Source: Unio delphinus
Lineage: Eukaryota > Mollusca > Bivalvia > Unionida > Unionidae
Assembly (NCBI GenBank): GCA_029339505.1
Contig: JAQISU010000003.1
Location: forward strand, 19,041,001 to 19,105,000
Direction: 5' to 3'
Length of the DNA: 64,000 bases
Shown: piece by piece, positions 49,990 to 62,949 of the stretch
Layout: the number at the start of each line of letters is the position of its first letter
Numbering within the stretch: the stretch's first letter is position 1
Program-made: the position numbers and the translations under genes
Notes under the pieces: generated by a model
The model's input: only the letters and a program-made list of their open reading frames with translations
Told to the model about the DNA's origin: nothing
The model's database searches: none

Positions 49990-52528
49990 GTTGTTTAAAT
50001 ATGTTAAAGTTCTCATTTAGATGTGTTGCACTTAAGTAGGAATTGTTCCTTTAAGTGTAAATATTAAGGGGTGGTTTGGAAGTTTCTAAATATATTCTTT
50101 GTACTCCAAGCAATTATTTATTTAAAGGTTTTGTTTAAGTTTTGTAAGTTTCAAATGTTCATGTACACTAACATTTGTCTAATCCACATATTTCCTCTTG
50201 GTTTTCGTTCAATCTATGGGCTTTTCCAACACTAAACATATAATTCTGACATGTGAAATATGCAGCGTTTAAAAGATTTGTCATCCTAGAATGTTTTTAT
50301 TTACAAATGCATATGCTTCCTTTTGTATATGCAATATGTTTCGCTCTTATCTGTTCATTTATTATAGGTTACTGCGGTAGATCTGCTGGTAGAATTTTTT
50401 GCTTCAAATACTTATGATCAATGCTTCGATACTAGCCGAGGCCAGTCAGAGCATCCTATATCAGTTCGATCCACGTAAAGATACAAAGTACCTATTTTCT
50501 AGGCACAACATGCCAAATGATGTGCTGGAAAATACGTTCATAACGAACCCCAAAATAAGCATAATAGTATTTAGGGTTCTTCTAGTTCTATTATAAATAG
50601 TTAGTAAATGGCTATTACAAGAAGAGGTAATATTAACATGACTCGTGCGTGATTGGGTACCTTATTTTGGCTTTGATATTTGGGGCGGGGACGAGATCTT
50701 TCCTCTTCAGGCAAATGCCCAAATATGCGTTATGAAATGTTGAAGTAGTGTTTGATGTTATTGATTGTATATACTAAAAACTGTTATCAATTTTAGGACA
50801 TTAATATGTTGCTATGTCGGTGTAATTTGGTGCCTTACTTACAAACTTGCGATCCCTTCATTTTGAGTCCACTTTAGATTAAAATAAAGCAATACTGTTA
50901 TTTTCGCATTGTTCTGTTTATTGGCCATTGTTTGAAGAAGACTACATGGTATATGAGAGATATTACAAACATTATAAGATATATCATATAATTTATGAGA
51001 TATCTTAATAATCATGTAGTTTATGTTTATGGTGAAAAAATAAATGTGTTGAACTCATTAAAACAAAGTATATAATGAATCTTTAAAACGTTTAGAACAT
51101 ATCTTGCAACATATTTACTTAAATCAGATATGGCATATATTCTAAATTTATCTTGTAAACTAAATCAGATATTTTACCATCTTTATAAGCTATCATGTAA
51201 ACTTTATGATACATTAAGATATTAACAAATATCGTATATAATTTCAAAGATATTTTATATACAGTTTAAATTAAGATATCTTTTGAAGATCATATGAAAC
51301 CTGTATATAAAGTCATTTTTTAAGATAAGGAGATATTGGCTAATTGAAATGGTGGAACTATTCATATTTTTCGTGGTAACTGATTAATTAACAACTAGTA
51401 GGTAAATAACAATATTTTGGCCAACTCGTTTAGCGGTATCGTTAGTGTGGCGAAGTCACGCTACATGGTGCTGGGATGCTGATGTACGTAAATGGAGATG
51501 ACCGAAATTAATCTGCTGTGAGAGATGGAAAGAGTTTTTAAAAACATGTTCCTTGTATTTTCTTTATAATCTTATTCTTTAATTCCTCTTCATTAGAATA
51601 TTTCTTAATGATGCAGACAAATGCAATTACATACACATTATTCATTGTTTACATTCTAACTTATAAATTACTAAGAGTTTTCGTTGTCCACGGTTCTGAG
51701 GAGTGAATAAGTGGCTTTTACCCTTTGTGCGTGACAAAATTAGTTTTTCAAAGCACACAATAACTTTCTTTTCTTCTCAGTTTACTCGATTTTCAAAGAT
51801 GTTTTTTTATATGACCAAGTGGATGCCGCATAAATTAGAAATCAATACTTAGGGCAGAATTTAGTTGTTGCCTGGTGTAGTCTACACTTGCAAGTAATTT
51901 GCATTTTAATGTCATTTACTTTGATAATTTGATCCATATACCGGTAATGCTATACTCATTATTTCTCTTTGTAGTTTGCGTTCTGTTTTTATATACATTT
52001 GATAAAATCCAGTGTATTAGCTATGAGTTAAGATGCAACAAGACTATCTTGCTTACGTTAGTTACAAACCTTGGCACGAGATATACAAAATATCATCATA
52101 CATTAGGCTGCATTTTAACAATGGTTATATCTAAATTAAATGACTTCAAATTGTTCGTGCAAATGGTCTTTCTTGAATCACTCCGGTTAGCGTTGTCATG
52201 CAGATGATAAGAGGATGAACTAAATATATGTTTTCAATCTAGAATGTTTATGCTGTTTTCTAATATAACGGTTTTCACTAGGTAGCAAATATCCAGGTAG
52301 TATAACCAAAACAGAAACAAATATTATTGTCGAGTTAAACTTTGTATGGTACTCTGTGATGTTTAGTTTCCAATGTACTGGAGAGAGACAGGGTGCATTT
52401 ACCCCTAAACACATAACAAGCGCTTGAAAACTGCATTTTGCATAATATGTAGGTATTTTTATTTTAATTTAATTAATGCATTTTAATACACATGTATATT
52501 AATTGTTTTTCTTGTCCATCTTGTTTCC
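49990..52528. other. Gene-free AT-rich stretch
   Basis: No exon recognised. The sequence from 50940 to 51320 is full of loosely repeated AGATAT/ATCATAT(A/G) motifs without a fixed period. The 102-residue frame at 51899-52207 is unassigned. Confidence 0.35.

Positions 52529-53318
<790 letters not shown>

Positions 53319-53408
<90 letters not shown>
53319..53408. repeat. (AAT)n(ATT)n self-complementary microsatellite
   Basis: About 48 bases of AAT switch to about 42 bases of ATT. The two halves are exact complements and can fold into one long hairpin. It ends about 33 bases before the allatotropin start codon. Confidence 0.95.
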
Positions 53409-53440
53409 CGTTTGTTAATGAAACAGGAAAAAGAGAGACA

Positions 53441-53661
53441 ATGAATACTGTGTGGAGTGTTGCAGCTTGTATTGTGTGCTGCGGATTGGTCCTGTCATTA
53501 CCCACAGACATTAAATCCAGGTATAAACGTGGGTTTCGTGCCGGAGTGGCAGATAGAATTGCACACGGATACGGAAAGCGGACACAAACTGTTTACAATT
53601 CTGATGATTTTTCCAGCTTGAGGACAAATGGATATGGATTAAATGATAATAGGATTATTGG
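53441..53661 (+). CDS. Allatotropin precursor, exon 1 (signal peptide and mature peptide)
   Basis: Secreted precursor of an allatotropin, the protostome relative of orexin-type signalling; it acts through a G-protein-coupled receptor. The ATG opens a hydrophobic signal peptide (residues 1 to about 20, MNTVWSVAACIVCCGLVLSL). Then RYKR, the mature GFRAGVADRIAHGY (residues 31-44), G for C-terminal amidation, and KR. GFR...R-x-AHGY-amide is the lophotrochozoan allatotropin signature. Residues 48-73 are a linker. The exon ends in phase 2 at GTAAGAATC (53662). The start is the only Met before the signal peptide. A possible acceptor AG at 53425-53426 (GTTAATGAAACAG) implies an upstream non-coding exon. 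Exons 2 and 3 (53924-54009, 57282-57340) complete a 121-residue protein. Confidence 0.92.
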
Positions 53662-53923
53662 GTAAGAATCATATTCCATGCTCATTTTTGATGACTAAAA
53701 TTTAAAGACTTTCTCCCAGAAAATTATGTTTTATCTTAAGATGAGAATATTTTTTTATCAATATTTATCTTCGTAATTAACATAACTTACACAATCACAG
53801 TTTGTTTTATTTTGTTATAGTCTCTCATCTGACGGAAAAATGGAAACCCTAAAAACGTTGTATTACTGATGCCACAGTACTTTCCTTTACGGTATTAATC
53901 TCCTTGTACTGTCACATTTTCAG

Positions 53924-54009
53924 TCTACCTGTTGTTGATATGGCAGACCAATTGATGCGGGACAGGGATTCCTTAGTGGAGCTTTTAGAGAACATGATAG
54001 ACAGAAATG
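53924..54009 (+). CDS. Allatotropin precursor, exon 2 (helix before the EF-hand loop)
   Basis: The intron before it (262 bases) ends CACATTTTCAG. The exon reads on in frame from exon 1 as GLPVVDMADQLMRDRD then SLVELLENMIDRN, residues 74-102. It ends in phase 1 at GTAAGTGTT (54010). The segment is an amphipathic helix leading into the first residues (D-R-N) of a calcium-binding loop. Precursors of this family carry a conserved region after the peptide (from memory). The frame agreement across both introns is the main support. Confidence 0.88.
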
Positions 54010-54510
54010 GTAAGTGTTATTTATTGATATATAATTAACGTTTTATTAGATACAGAAATAGTTCAAGGTACATTTATTACAAAACGAAATGTCAAAAAAC
54101 ATCCCAACATTTAAAAAAAGAAGGAAAAAAAGGAACACAATATCCTATATAATATGCAAGGATCTGCAGAGGTACGGAATATCACTGCTTGGTGATGGTG
54201 CATGCAGTAAGTCTTAGTAAGAGTTGCGAAACGGACGTTCATGCTATCCGCAACAATCTTCCTTTATTTTATTTGCATCCGTTAAATAAATTTAAAACAC
54301 ACTTGTCAATGACACTTTCAGAGAGAATTGGGGTTTATTGGGGCTAAAAATTGAGAATTTTATCGAAACTCTGGGATTAGACAGGCCAACGTCTATTACA
54401 TTTGTCGAGGTAACTGAGCTCAATTTGGCCATTATGCAAAATCAAAAATGAAAGTTTGTTAGTTACATGTTTGATCGTTTTTAAGATCTGCAACTCAAAG
54501 CTCTATAGTG

Positions 54511-54515
<5 letters not shown>

Positions 54516-54581
<66 letters not shown>
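54516..54581. repeat. (AT)n microsatellite
   Basis: About 65 bases of AT inside intron 2. Confidence 0.97.
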
Positions 54582-54585
<4 letters not shown>

Positions 54586-55350
54586 TATACATTATTATAA
54601 ATGCAAGATTTACATCTTGTGACCTCACTATATCCTTCACATCATAAATCATAAATCAATACTGTGTATAGTAAAGCAGAAACATTGACACTACACATAG
54701 TGTTACATGCTCTATATGAGCACACAGCACTATAATTTAACTACAACAAAACCACACATACAGAACAAGGAAATTCACTGATGAAAATTAGAAGTGTTTA
54801 GTTGATGTTTTCAGAACTGGATTGCACGTAAATGACATCCTTTACCAGAACGATGACTATAGCGACTTTATTCTTGATTACCCACCCACCCCCATCCCCA
54901 CCTTCTCCCTTTGCCATTCCATAACTGTCCGCCTGGCCACAGGCTGGGAATCATACTGAACTCACATCGTATTGTGTAAATTTAAGTATTTTGTAAACAT
55001 TTGCATAAATATGAAATAGTCTGGATGCATAGCATACTATTCGTGTATCTGTTATACCACATATAAAAGGATACCTTTTCATCAGTTATATTAAATTACG
55101 TAATAAAACAGTACACAAATGGATATATTTTATTTATGTAAAGTACGCTCATAATACATGAAAAAAGAGATTATGCTAGAATGTGTAATATAATAGTATA
55201 TTAGTTTGAAATATAAAGCCACCTGTTATCACGCATATTAGTATACGTGCAGAAAGAATGCACTCGATGTACACCCACGTTTTGTCAGTAAACACTATTA
55301 GAATCAGGGCTAAGGTTGGCTGAGTGGTCTCGCCTTTACCAATTATTGTC

Positions 55351-55872
55351 GGGGGCAGGGAGTGGCAGAGTTGTCTAAAGCGCTTTCCATTACGGATCAA
55401 TGCCATTTCACCTCTGTCTGCGTGGGTTCGAGTCTAAGATTCGGCTAATGTTTTGTTTTTGTTTGTTTTTATGGTTTAACGCCATTTTTAAGCACAGTAT
55501 AGGCTATACATGGCGGCCAGTATTAATGGTGGAGGAAGAACCTGGAAAACTCCCGGAAAGAACCACCGACCCGAGAGACGCTACTGGTAAGCTTTCTCAC
55601 ATAACTACGTTAGCCGATTATCTTAGACTCCAACCCACGCAGACAGAGGTGAGATGGCAGTGATTCGTAACGGACAGCGCTTTAGACCATTCGGCCACTC
55701 GGGGCCCCTCGGTTAATGTAGTTATGTGAGAAAGCTTGCCAGTAGCTTCTCGTGGGTCGGTGGTTCTTTCCGGGGGTTTTCCCGGGTTCTTCCTCCACTA
55801 ATAATACTGGCCACCATGTATAGCCTATCGTGTGCTGAAAAATGGCGGCAAACCCTACAACAACAACAACCA
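55351..55872 (+). repeat. tRNA-derived SINE with (CAA)n tail, + strand, split by a nested copy
   Basis: The head (55351-55450) includes GGCAGAGTTGTCTAAAGCGC and a B box GGTTCGAGTCT. The body resumes at 55719 with TAGTTATGTGAGAAAGCTTG, GTGGGTCGGTGGTTCTTTCC and AATACTGGCCACCATG, and ends AACCCTACAACAACAACAAC. The interruption is the oppositely oriented copy at 55451-55708. Same family as 32404-32662. Confidence 0.85.
55451..55708 (-). repeat. SINE copy nested in the preceding SINE, minus strand
   Basis: On the minus strand it starts GGGGCCCCGAGTGGCCGAAT, carries GTGAGAAAGCTTACCAGTAG and TACTGGCCGCCATGTATAGC, and ends in an A/C-rich tail (AAAACAAAAACAAACAAAAA). It is flanked by TCGGCTAATG (55441-55450) and TCGGTTAATG (55709-55718), a 10-bp target duplication with one mismatch. 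The head-to-head arrangement makes a long inverted repeat in intron 2. Confidence 0.88.
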
Positions 55873-55873
55873 A

Positions 55874-56053
55874 TCACTGTCATCTGACCTCTTTCGTCGT
55901 GGGTTAAAATATCAGCCAATGTGAGAATGTGAGAAAGCTGCCAGTAGCTTCCTGTTGGTTGTTTGTTCTTGGCGGGGTTTTGCCAGATTCTTTCTCTGCG
56001 TATGATACTGATCGCCATACGCTGATAAATGGCGTCAAACCCAAAATAGCACC
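55874..56053 (+). repeat. Truncated SINE copy, + strand
   Basis: It starts inside the head (AATCACTGTCATCTGACCTC), has a degenerate B box (GGGTTAAAATA) and carries GTGAGAAAGCTGCCAGTAGC, GGCGGGGTTTTGCCAG and AAATGGCGTCAAACCC. More diverged than its neighbours, so probably older. Confidence 0.75.
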
Positions 56054-57281
56054 AGTTTAAATCCATTCTTATTTACTCGTATATCGAAGATAGTTTTTAT
56101 CCAGAGGCATTTCTCTGACATAGTTTCTTAAAGAAAAGCAATATGCAAATGATAAAACCTTGATACTATTCGTTTTGGAAAACACTTGTTGATCAGATTA
56201 AAGAATTCTCATTTTGACATTTTTGGCAGTAGACTACCCAAATTACAGTATCACATACCAATGTTATTTGCAATATCATAAAATACTAATTTCAATCAAC
56301 TACTTCATTGGTACTGCTGCACGTTGGAGCAGTTATATCATGACTTATTCTGAAATTCGTGAATTTGAATTTTGGAATCTACTATGCTATTTTGTCCTCA
56401 CTGATTGTATTTAATGTTGGGGTATAGAGAAAGCTGGTTGAAGTTTTATGTTGTTTATTATAATGGTGATGGTCACAAATTATGAAATTGTCAGAATAAA
56501 GCAACATTCTATGTGAGAGAAACAAACGTGATTAGAATGGAATCGAGACTATTGAGTATTTTTTGTATATAATTATCTGAAACCAAGCCAGTACTGTAAG
56601 GTGGTTTACATACTCTTTTTTCCCCTGAAATTAAAATTTGTCTGAAGTTTGTATTCAATCAGCGTAACTTGTATATAATGCCAGTCTTCTAAGATGCCCT
56701 TTCATAAGAAAGCTGGCGGCAAATGTCCAAGTCAAATATTGCCATGGAACATTTCCGCTTCATTACTTATAAAACCATATTACCAAAAAAATGTCAAAAC
56801 TAATTTGAACCACTTAAAACGAATAGTTTGTTTATAAAATAAACTATATTAGTGTCTCACAATAACTTAGATTCAAAAGAAACTCATCATAACACATTAC
56901 AAAGACTCAGTTTCATGACTATTATGTTTCATGTTTTTTTTCTAAGAAGTGTCTTAAATGTACAACTAGAACAGCGAACAAAAAGATAAAGGAACAAATA
57001 AACCAATAATGACCTACATAAGAGAATACTGTCTGAATGTTTTCGTTAAATTGATTTGGTCTTATCTTGATGCATTGCATATACTTTTCAGGTTAAACTG
57101 TCTACCTTGCCCAGAAATTTATATGAAGTTCGAAGTGACCAAATTACATTTTCCACCACTGTTAAGAGAATTAAACTTTCAACCTTGTTTCCTTTGAGCA
57201 CCCATCCTATACCAATATCCTCTATATGTAATCATTACTATTACCAAAACTACTGTCATAATATTAATTATTAATTTACAG

Positions 57282-57340
57282 GTGACGGTATTATCACAGA
57301 AGAGGAATTCTTCAGAGACGAGTACATTTCACGCTTATAA
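57282..57340 (+). CDS. Allatotropin precursor, exon 3 (EF-hand loop and C-terminus)
   Basis: The acceptor is TTAATTTACAG (AG at 57280-57281), after a 3272-base intron. The exon gives GDGIITEEEFFRDEYISRL and a TAA at 57338-57340. Joined to D-R-N of exon 2 the loop has D at 1, N at 3, D at 5, G at 6, I at 8 and E at 12, a full canonical EF-hand loop, with EEFF starting the exiting helix. Only one such loop is present. No clear AATAAA was found in the next few hundred bases, so the 3' end is not set. Confidence 0.88.
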
Positions 57341-60240
57341 GCTGACTCAACCCTGGGCAGCGCAAATAATCTGCATGTCGGGAACAAATTTGAACAAACC
57401 ATTGCAAAACATAAAAATATCTAATCATTCAGTTTGCAATTTTGATGCCTGGTAAAAAGATATGTCAAATATACTTTTCTTTTTTAAGACGGATATAATT
57501 TTCTTTCGATTCTTCATTAGAGTTAAGTACAGACTTTTATGTATAGTATTGACGATAGTTTCCGACCACTACTTGTAAAAATGTCAAGCCTTGTTTACGT
57601 TCTGACCTTAAATCTACTTCTTCTGTTCTTTTCTCTTGGCATTTTATTCTAATTCAGTATATATTTTTAAAATGTATTCAATATAACCAGGATTATTACG
57701 TTCCTTGTACGTAAATAATGTTTTGCAACTAGAGTAAATGTCTTTAGCGTGTGCCAACTATTGTTTTCGATATCCTGTAAGAAACGTTCCCTTTCCTGAT
57801 TATCGTTGTTTACTACTTAAGTTATCACCCGTGGTATAGGAATTTATTTCCCTGTGATAACAATCAATACAGTCCCCAAATCGATTACAAATGTTGATTT
57901 GTGAATGCATGGCCTCAATTTTGACGGTAACTGCCTCGTCAGACACGAAACATGAGATACCTCTGGTCATTGATCATTCGAGTTTGGCATATTTCGCTAC
58001 GAACAAATAGCTTGATTGTTCCTACCAAATTGTCAATGAGGATTAATGTAAGTTGAACAGAAATATGATGGCTGACATAGTGGTCTGCCATATTTAGTCA
58101 TAAAAGGATACGTTGTACTGGTTTATATACAAGTTCGAACGTACCATGATTGATATTAATTACATGGGATATATTTAAGGTAGCGTAACAGTGTTTATTA
58201 TAAACGTAAACCCAAATAATTATAAAACGAAACTGAAAATAAAAGTGTTTGGCTGTCCTACATTAAAATACATGAAATTTACTAATCCGTTTTGAATTTA
58301 ATGTTTCACAGACGATATTTTCTAATGCAAATTTTGATCTCAAATGCACGCTGAAGAATGTCGATGTCACACTTAAAGCTTAGTGGGAATTTGTTCTGCA
58401 GAGTTAATGCTTTTCCTGCAGAGTTAATATTGATTTCAACAACAGCCCGAATAGTCCACCAATGACAATCTGTCTTGAGTTTCTACATACATTTATCCTA
58501 ATTTGGGTTCCAGACATATCATGTTTATATCGTAAAGTTGTGTCTACTTAGTGACAGCTTATGCACGTTGATAAAAATGTACAAACAATTGTTAACTGTT
58601 TTTACTCAGGGGTCAAAAATCAGAATTTAGTTTAATATTTACTTCTTAAAAATGAAGTCACCTTCAGTAAGAATAATTTTCACATTTGCCACAAGCAAGG
58701 AACGCTGACATTTGGTCACTCAAAAATTATTTCCGTAATAATTTCCTGTGTGTAATATTTCTCATCTATTTAAACACATCCATCAATAACACAAAACAGA
58801 AAACGTATGTGTTATTTGAAACGAGAGACACCACATCAACGATCTTTGATAATACTGTCAGACACAGTTACTTACTGTTTACAATATGAATCCTGGATTC
58901 ATATTCTAAAGTCAGTACTGCAATTAATAATGAGTAGAAAATACAGAGATCAGAAAGTGTTGTCCAATATGCTTGAGATATGTATCACGCATTCATAATT
59001 ATTCAATAATGCAACGTGAAAAGAAAATATTGAACGCACATGGCTAGGTGATTTGAACATATTCTAGTCATAACTGGAATTCTAATGAAGAATATTGATA
59101 CGAAATCGTTCTAAAATCCAAAACATCCAAAACATTGTCCTAAACTGACAATCTAAAATGCAAAACATCCAAAACATTGTCCCAAACTGACTGATAATAT
59201 CCGTTGCATGTTCTTCGTAGAAAAGCACACGTTCACCAATGAAGTATCTTAAGTATAATTATTTCAATCAGTTATATCAATACATTAACCATCCGTGCTC
59301 CACATAGATATATCTACGTCTAAATTTCCTACAGAGTTAGCTATACCAGTTTGAACAGGGTCATTGTACGAAACTGGTATGCGATGCTTATGTCACACCG
59401 TGATATTAGATGACTGACAACAATCCGCGCTTGTGAACAACGTTAAATCTTCACATGAACAAACACCCTTGAACAAACACGCTTAGATTAATGAAACGGA
59501 TGATGGACCAATTCATCTATAATATAGAATGGGTAATGGACGAATTCACATATAGTACAAAGTACTGAACTGAATTATGGAACAATCAATATCGCTTTGC
59601 AAATGATATAGAAGTATCGTATGTACATAAAACGAGGACGACAAACAACGGTTTAAACCCCTATATGAAAATTGACATTTGAGGCTATCCATTGATTGCC
59701 AGTAAAATGCTACTCTCTTTTCATTATCAGAAGATAGCAACGTGTTTTGAATAGGATATTCAATTTTGTGAACCAGTTTACATTTTTACACAAGATAAAT
59801 GTCATTTCAAATATTGGGTTTCCTTTCTATTTATCTATTTTATTCGTGGGATCATTTACATTATGAAAGGACAGATGTAATGGTGCAAACTTTTGTAAAT
59901 AATTTATATGCGCATCATGTCGTGGTCAGCGTGACATGCAAATATTAAGGTTGACGTATAAGCTGGGCTCGCTATAAATTGCTGACTGCGAGGGATGGAA
60001 TATGTTCTGCTTCGGCATAGATGAAGGTTAATTAACGGTCAGACAGATGGAAAGGTCCAATGTTAACGAAAGGTCAATTCCGGTAAATGACAGAGTTAAG
60101 ACAAACCAGAGCCAAATAAATTTGGGACATTTGGAATTAGGTATCATGGAATGGTATTTCCCAGAATTGTTATTAATAAAGTCAGACTAGAGAGAGCTTT
60201 TTTCTGACTTCAGTGGGAGTATGAAAAATGTTGGTGGTTA
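57341..60240. other. Downstream flank of the allatotropin gene, no other gene seen
   Basis: It should contain the 3' untranslated region. A 42-base-period duplication lies at 59110-59192. The frames at 58686-58998 and 59546-59740 are unassigned. Confidence 0.4.
59110..59192. repeat. Two-copy tandem duplication, period 42
   Basis: TCTAAAAT(C/G)CAAAACATCC followed by AAAACATTGTCC(T/C)AAACTGAC occurs twice, with two substitutions. Confidence 0.9.
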
Positions 60241-60246
60241 GATAAA

Positions 60247-60299
<53 letters not shown>

Positions 60300-60680
60300 T
60301 TTATTTAAAGAGGGTAACAATTAGCTAAGAACTAATCTACCTTGAGGCTCTCATACAAGGAATTTATTTAATTCACAGCATCTCAGAAGCCACTGGATAT
60401 ATTGGGATTGAAAGATGGAAACAGAGTGGACATTTCTAATCTCAACTGGAATACTATTCCAGAGCAAAGTTCCAGAGTACTGGAAACTTTTCTTGAATAA
60501 TTCCTTATCTGGTTTGTGAATTTTATACTGTTTTGTAGATATTGATCGCAGGTGGGGTGTATTACCAGGTAGCCTATACTGGAGTAGGGATTGTAAATAT
60601 TCAGGAGCACTATTATTGGATATCCTGTACATTAATTTGGCTTTGCTTAAACATATTCGGTCTTTAATAGATAATGAAGA
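60247..60680 (-). pseudogene. LINE ORF2 C-terminal remnant with (ATT)n tail, minus strand
   Basis: The minus-strand frame 60632-60351 reads MYRISNNSAPEYLQSLLQYR, then LFKKSFQYSGTLLWNSIPVE, then SIFQSQYIQWLLRC. The order MY-x-I-x-N-x-AP-x-YL, F-x-x-SF-x-YSG-x-x-LWNSIP-x-x-I, then S-x-x-F-x-x-x is the standard C-terminal end of the LINE reverse transcriptase protein. Its 3' side runs into an (AAT)n run at 60247-60299 (ATT on the minus strand), the usual tail. The RT domain is absent; broken sequence of the same reading may extend to about 60770. Confidence 0.85.
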
Positions 60681-60689
60681 TTGGCTTGT

Positions 60690-61305
60690 CTAAACGAAAT
60701 CATGTGGGTTCCCAGACGTTTTTCAATGTCTTGAGTAAATGTCCCAAGTGAAATAAGTCTATATTTTTAAGACAAGCCAGAATTTAGCCCTGGCAAGTAC
60801 AAGTATTTCTCATTAGATTGTCCATTAGACGTGTGTCGGAAAGTTGAAGGGTGGACTAACGAGGATTATTCTGTAGTAAGAGTGAATCTCAATCAAGCAC
60901 AAGGTTAGTCTCAGTTACATATATATTTGTTTACTGAGGTAAGTTTGTAATTATTTGCTGAACTATTCGCTTTAAATTCATGCTTCAATCTTTATTGACT
61001 TCAGTAATTAAGGATTTGCTTGACTATAACTAAAATGTTGTGTAACTCATGTATTATACGTTCGTATTCAGTGGTTTTGCAAGAAATTTTCACGCATTAA
61101 TTTGAAACGAGTGTGAAATATAATTCATCTATCTTAAATGATATGTAACATGTATGCTTAGAATTGATTTTAATATTCCTTTTTCTATGAATTCCTAATT
61201 AGCAGTGTAACTAAGTTATGACAAAGAATGGAGTCCATTACTCTTTGGTGTAAATAAGTTGTAAATTCTTTTCAACGGAAATTCGATTGTGCAAGCATTA
61301 GAAAC
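60690..61305. other. Gene-free stretch
   Basis: Nothing recognised beyond possible LINE remnants at the start. Confidence 0.35.
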
Positions 61306-61310
61306 GTTTT

Positions 61311-61439
<129 letters not shown>

Positions 61440-62940
61440 TAAACGTATGTGTGTGTGTGTTTAGTTTTTAACTTATCTTTGACTACCGTTTACGTTCATA
61501 GATCAGCGAAAAATGTCAACATGTTCAAGTTTTTAGCAGAGTATGTTAGTTGTCTTGTATATAATGGCAGTCATTAGGCGAAATGGCTTAGTGATGATGC
61601 TTATATAAGCGATATTGAGACGTGGTTACTTTAATGCAATGTAATCGATGGCGTGAATTTTATTTACGAAGCAGAACAATACATGGAAAAATCAGAATGA
61701 AGTCAATAAAGTAGAATTTGTTTGACTTTTATTTATAAAGCAAATGCTATGATTTCAAGGCAAAAAGGAGAGATTCATTTCAAAGGTATGTAAATACACA
61801 AATGAAATACGGTACACATAAGATAAGAGATATTGCAAGGAGTGCAACCTGTAACAGTGAATTCGGCAAACGGGTTCTTTTTGAGCAAAGTTGCTGACAA
61901 AAACAAGCAAAAAATCCAAATCCAAATACATTACTTTGAAGTATCCTTGCAACATAATGTGGGAACCAAGTAAATGAAAACAGAACACTAAGTTCATTAC
62001 TGGACGTTGGTTAGCACATTTGGCATCAATCTAGTTGGCTGGAAGTGATGTGTGACACTGTATGGCTGGCTAAAAAGACGATTGGGCGAAAGTCGTTTTG
62101 GATTGGAAATTGTAGAGTCATGCAGGTGACGATGTATTATTATCAGGTAACCTACATATTGATCATTTTGCTTCCTAAATTGAGACAGGCACTTGAAAAC
62201 GCTTACGATGTAAAAAGCAGGAGAACTTGATTTTTGCTTCTTATAGGACTTACGTGTAATACTCGGTCATGTCTAATAATATAGCTGTATGTCGCCATTG
62301 AATAAAGAGTATATGTTATATGTCTATTAGGTATGCATAACAAAACAACAAAGAAAATACCCAAATACACACAGCATAGAAAAGTTCGCTTCCAGGAGAG
62401 CTTTGATCTCTACTTCCTCAATGCACATATTCCAATAACAAAACTGCAGGATAATAACGACACATTATCTTTAATTACTTCAAGAAAGGGATGAAAACCC
62501 TTTGATGGATGATGCTACGCAACAACTTTCCGACGATTAAATTTAGTATAGCGCTATTTTCTAAAAAGCCCATTACCATAATGGCTGTTGTAATCTTGCT
62601 TAAGCAAGACCTCGGTAATCGCCTCCATATTGAATAATTTCAAACGGGAATAAAGTAATGTCACTAACAAAGAATATTAACAGCACTCAGTCTGCATAAT
62701 ACCAGTTTCATGAAGTCACTCGTATATGAGGAACATTTGTACACAGTATAATTACAGTGTGTTTACTGGTTTCAACCATGGATGCTGGTAAATAAGATAG
62801 ATGTGTCATTGTAATAAGCTAAGACACAATCGAATATATACAATAGTAAATTAGCTAAATTGATGTCAGGCAATTATAACTTATCCCATCATTTCTCATT
62901 TTTTATAAATACAAATACAAAATTCCTTAACACGTTATTT
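61440..62940. other. Gene-free stretch
   Basis: No exon or repeat family recognised; open frames at 61755-61997 and 62045-62230 are unassigned. Confidence 0.4.
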
Positions 62941-62949
62941 CTTTGAACT

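Larger units (their letters stand above)
54010..57281 (+). other. Allatotropin intron 2
   Basis: Bounded by GTAAGTG and TTTACAG. It contains an (AT)n microsatellite (54516-54581) and a nested SINE cluster (55351-56053). The open frames inside it (55176-56066) are SINE translations, and those at 56214-56414 and 57009-57197 are unassigned; no further exon is needed, since exons 2 and 3 join in phase. Confidence 0.8.

Noticed and set aside
55400..56066. Open frames of 87, 63 and 114 residues in allatotropin intron 2
   Set aside because: They coincide with SINE copies and share motifs because the SINEs do.
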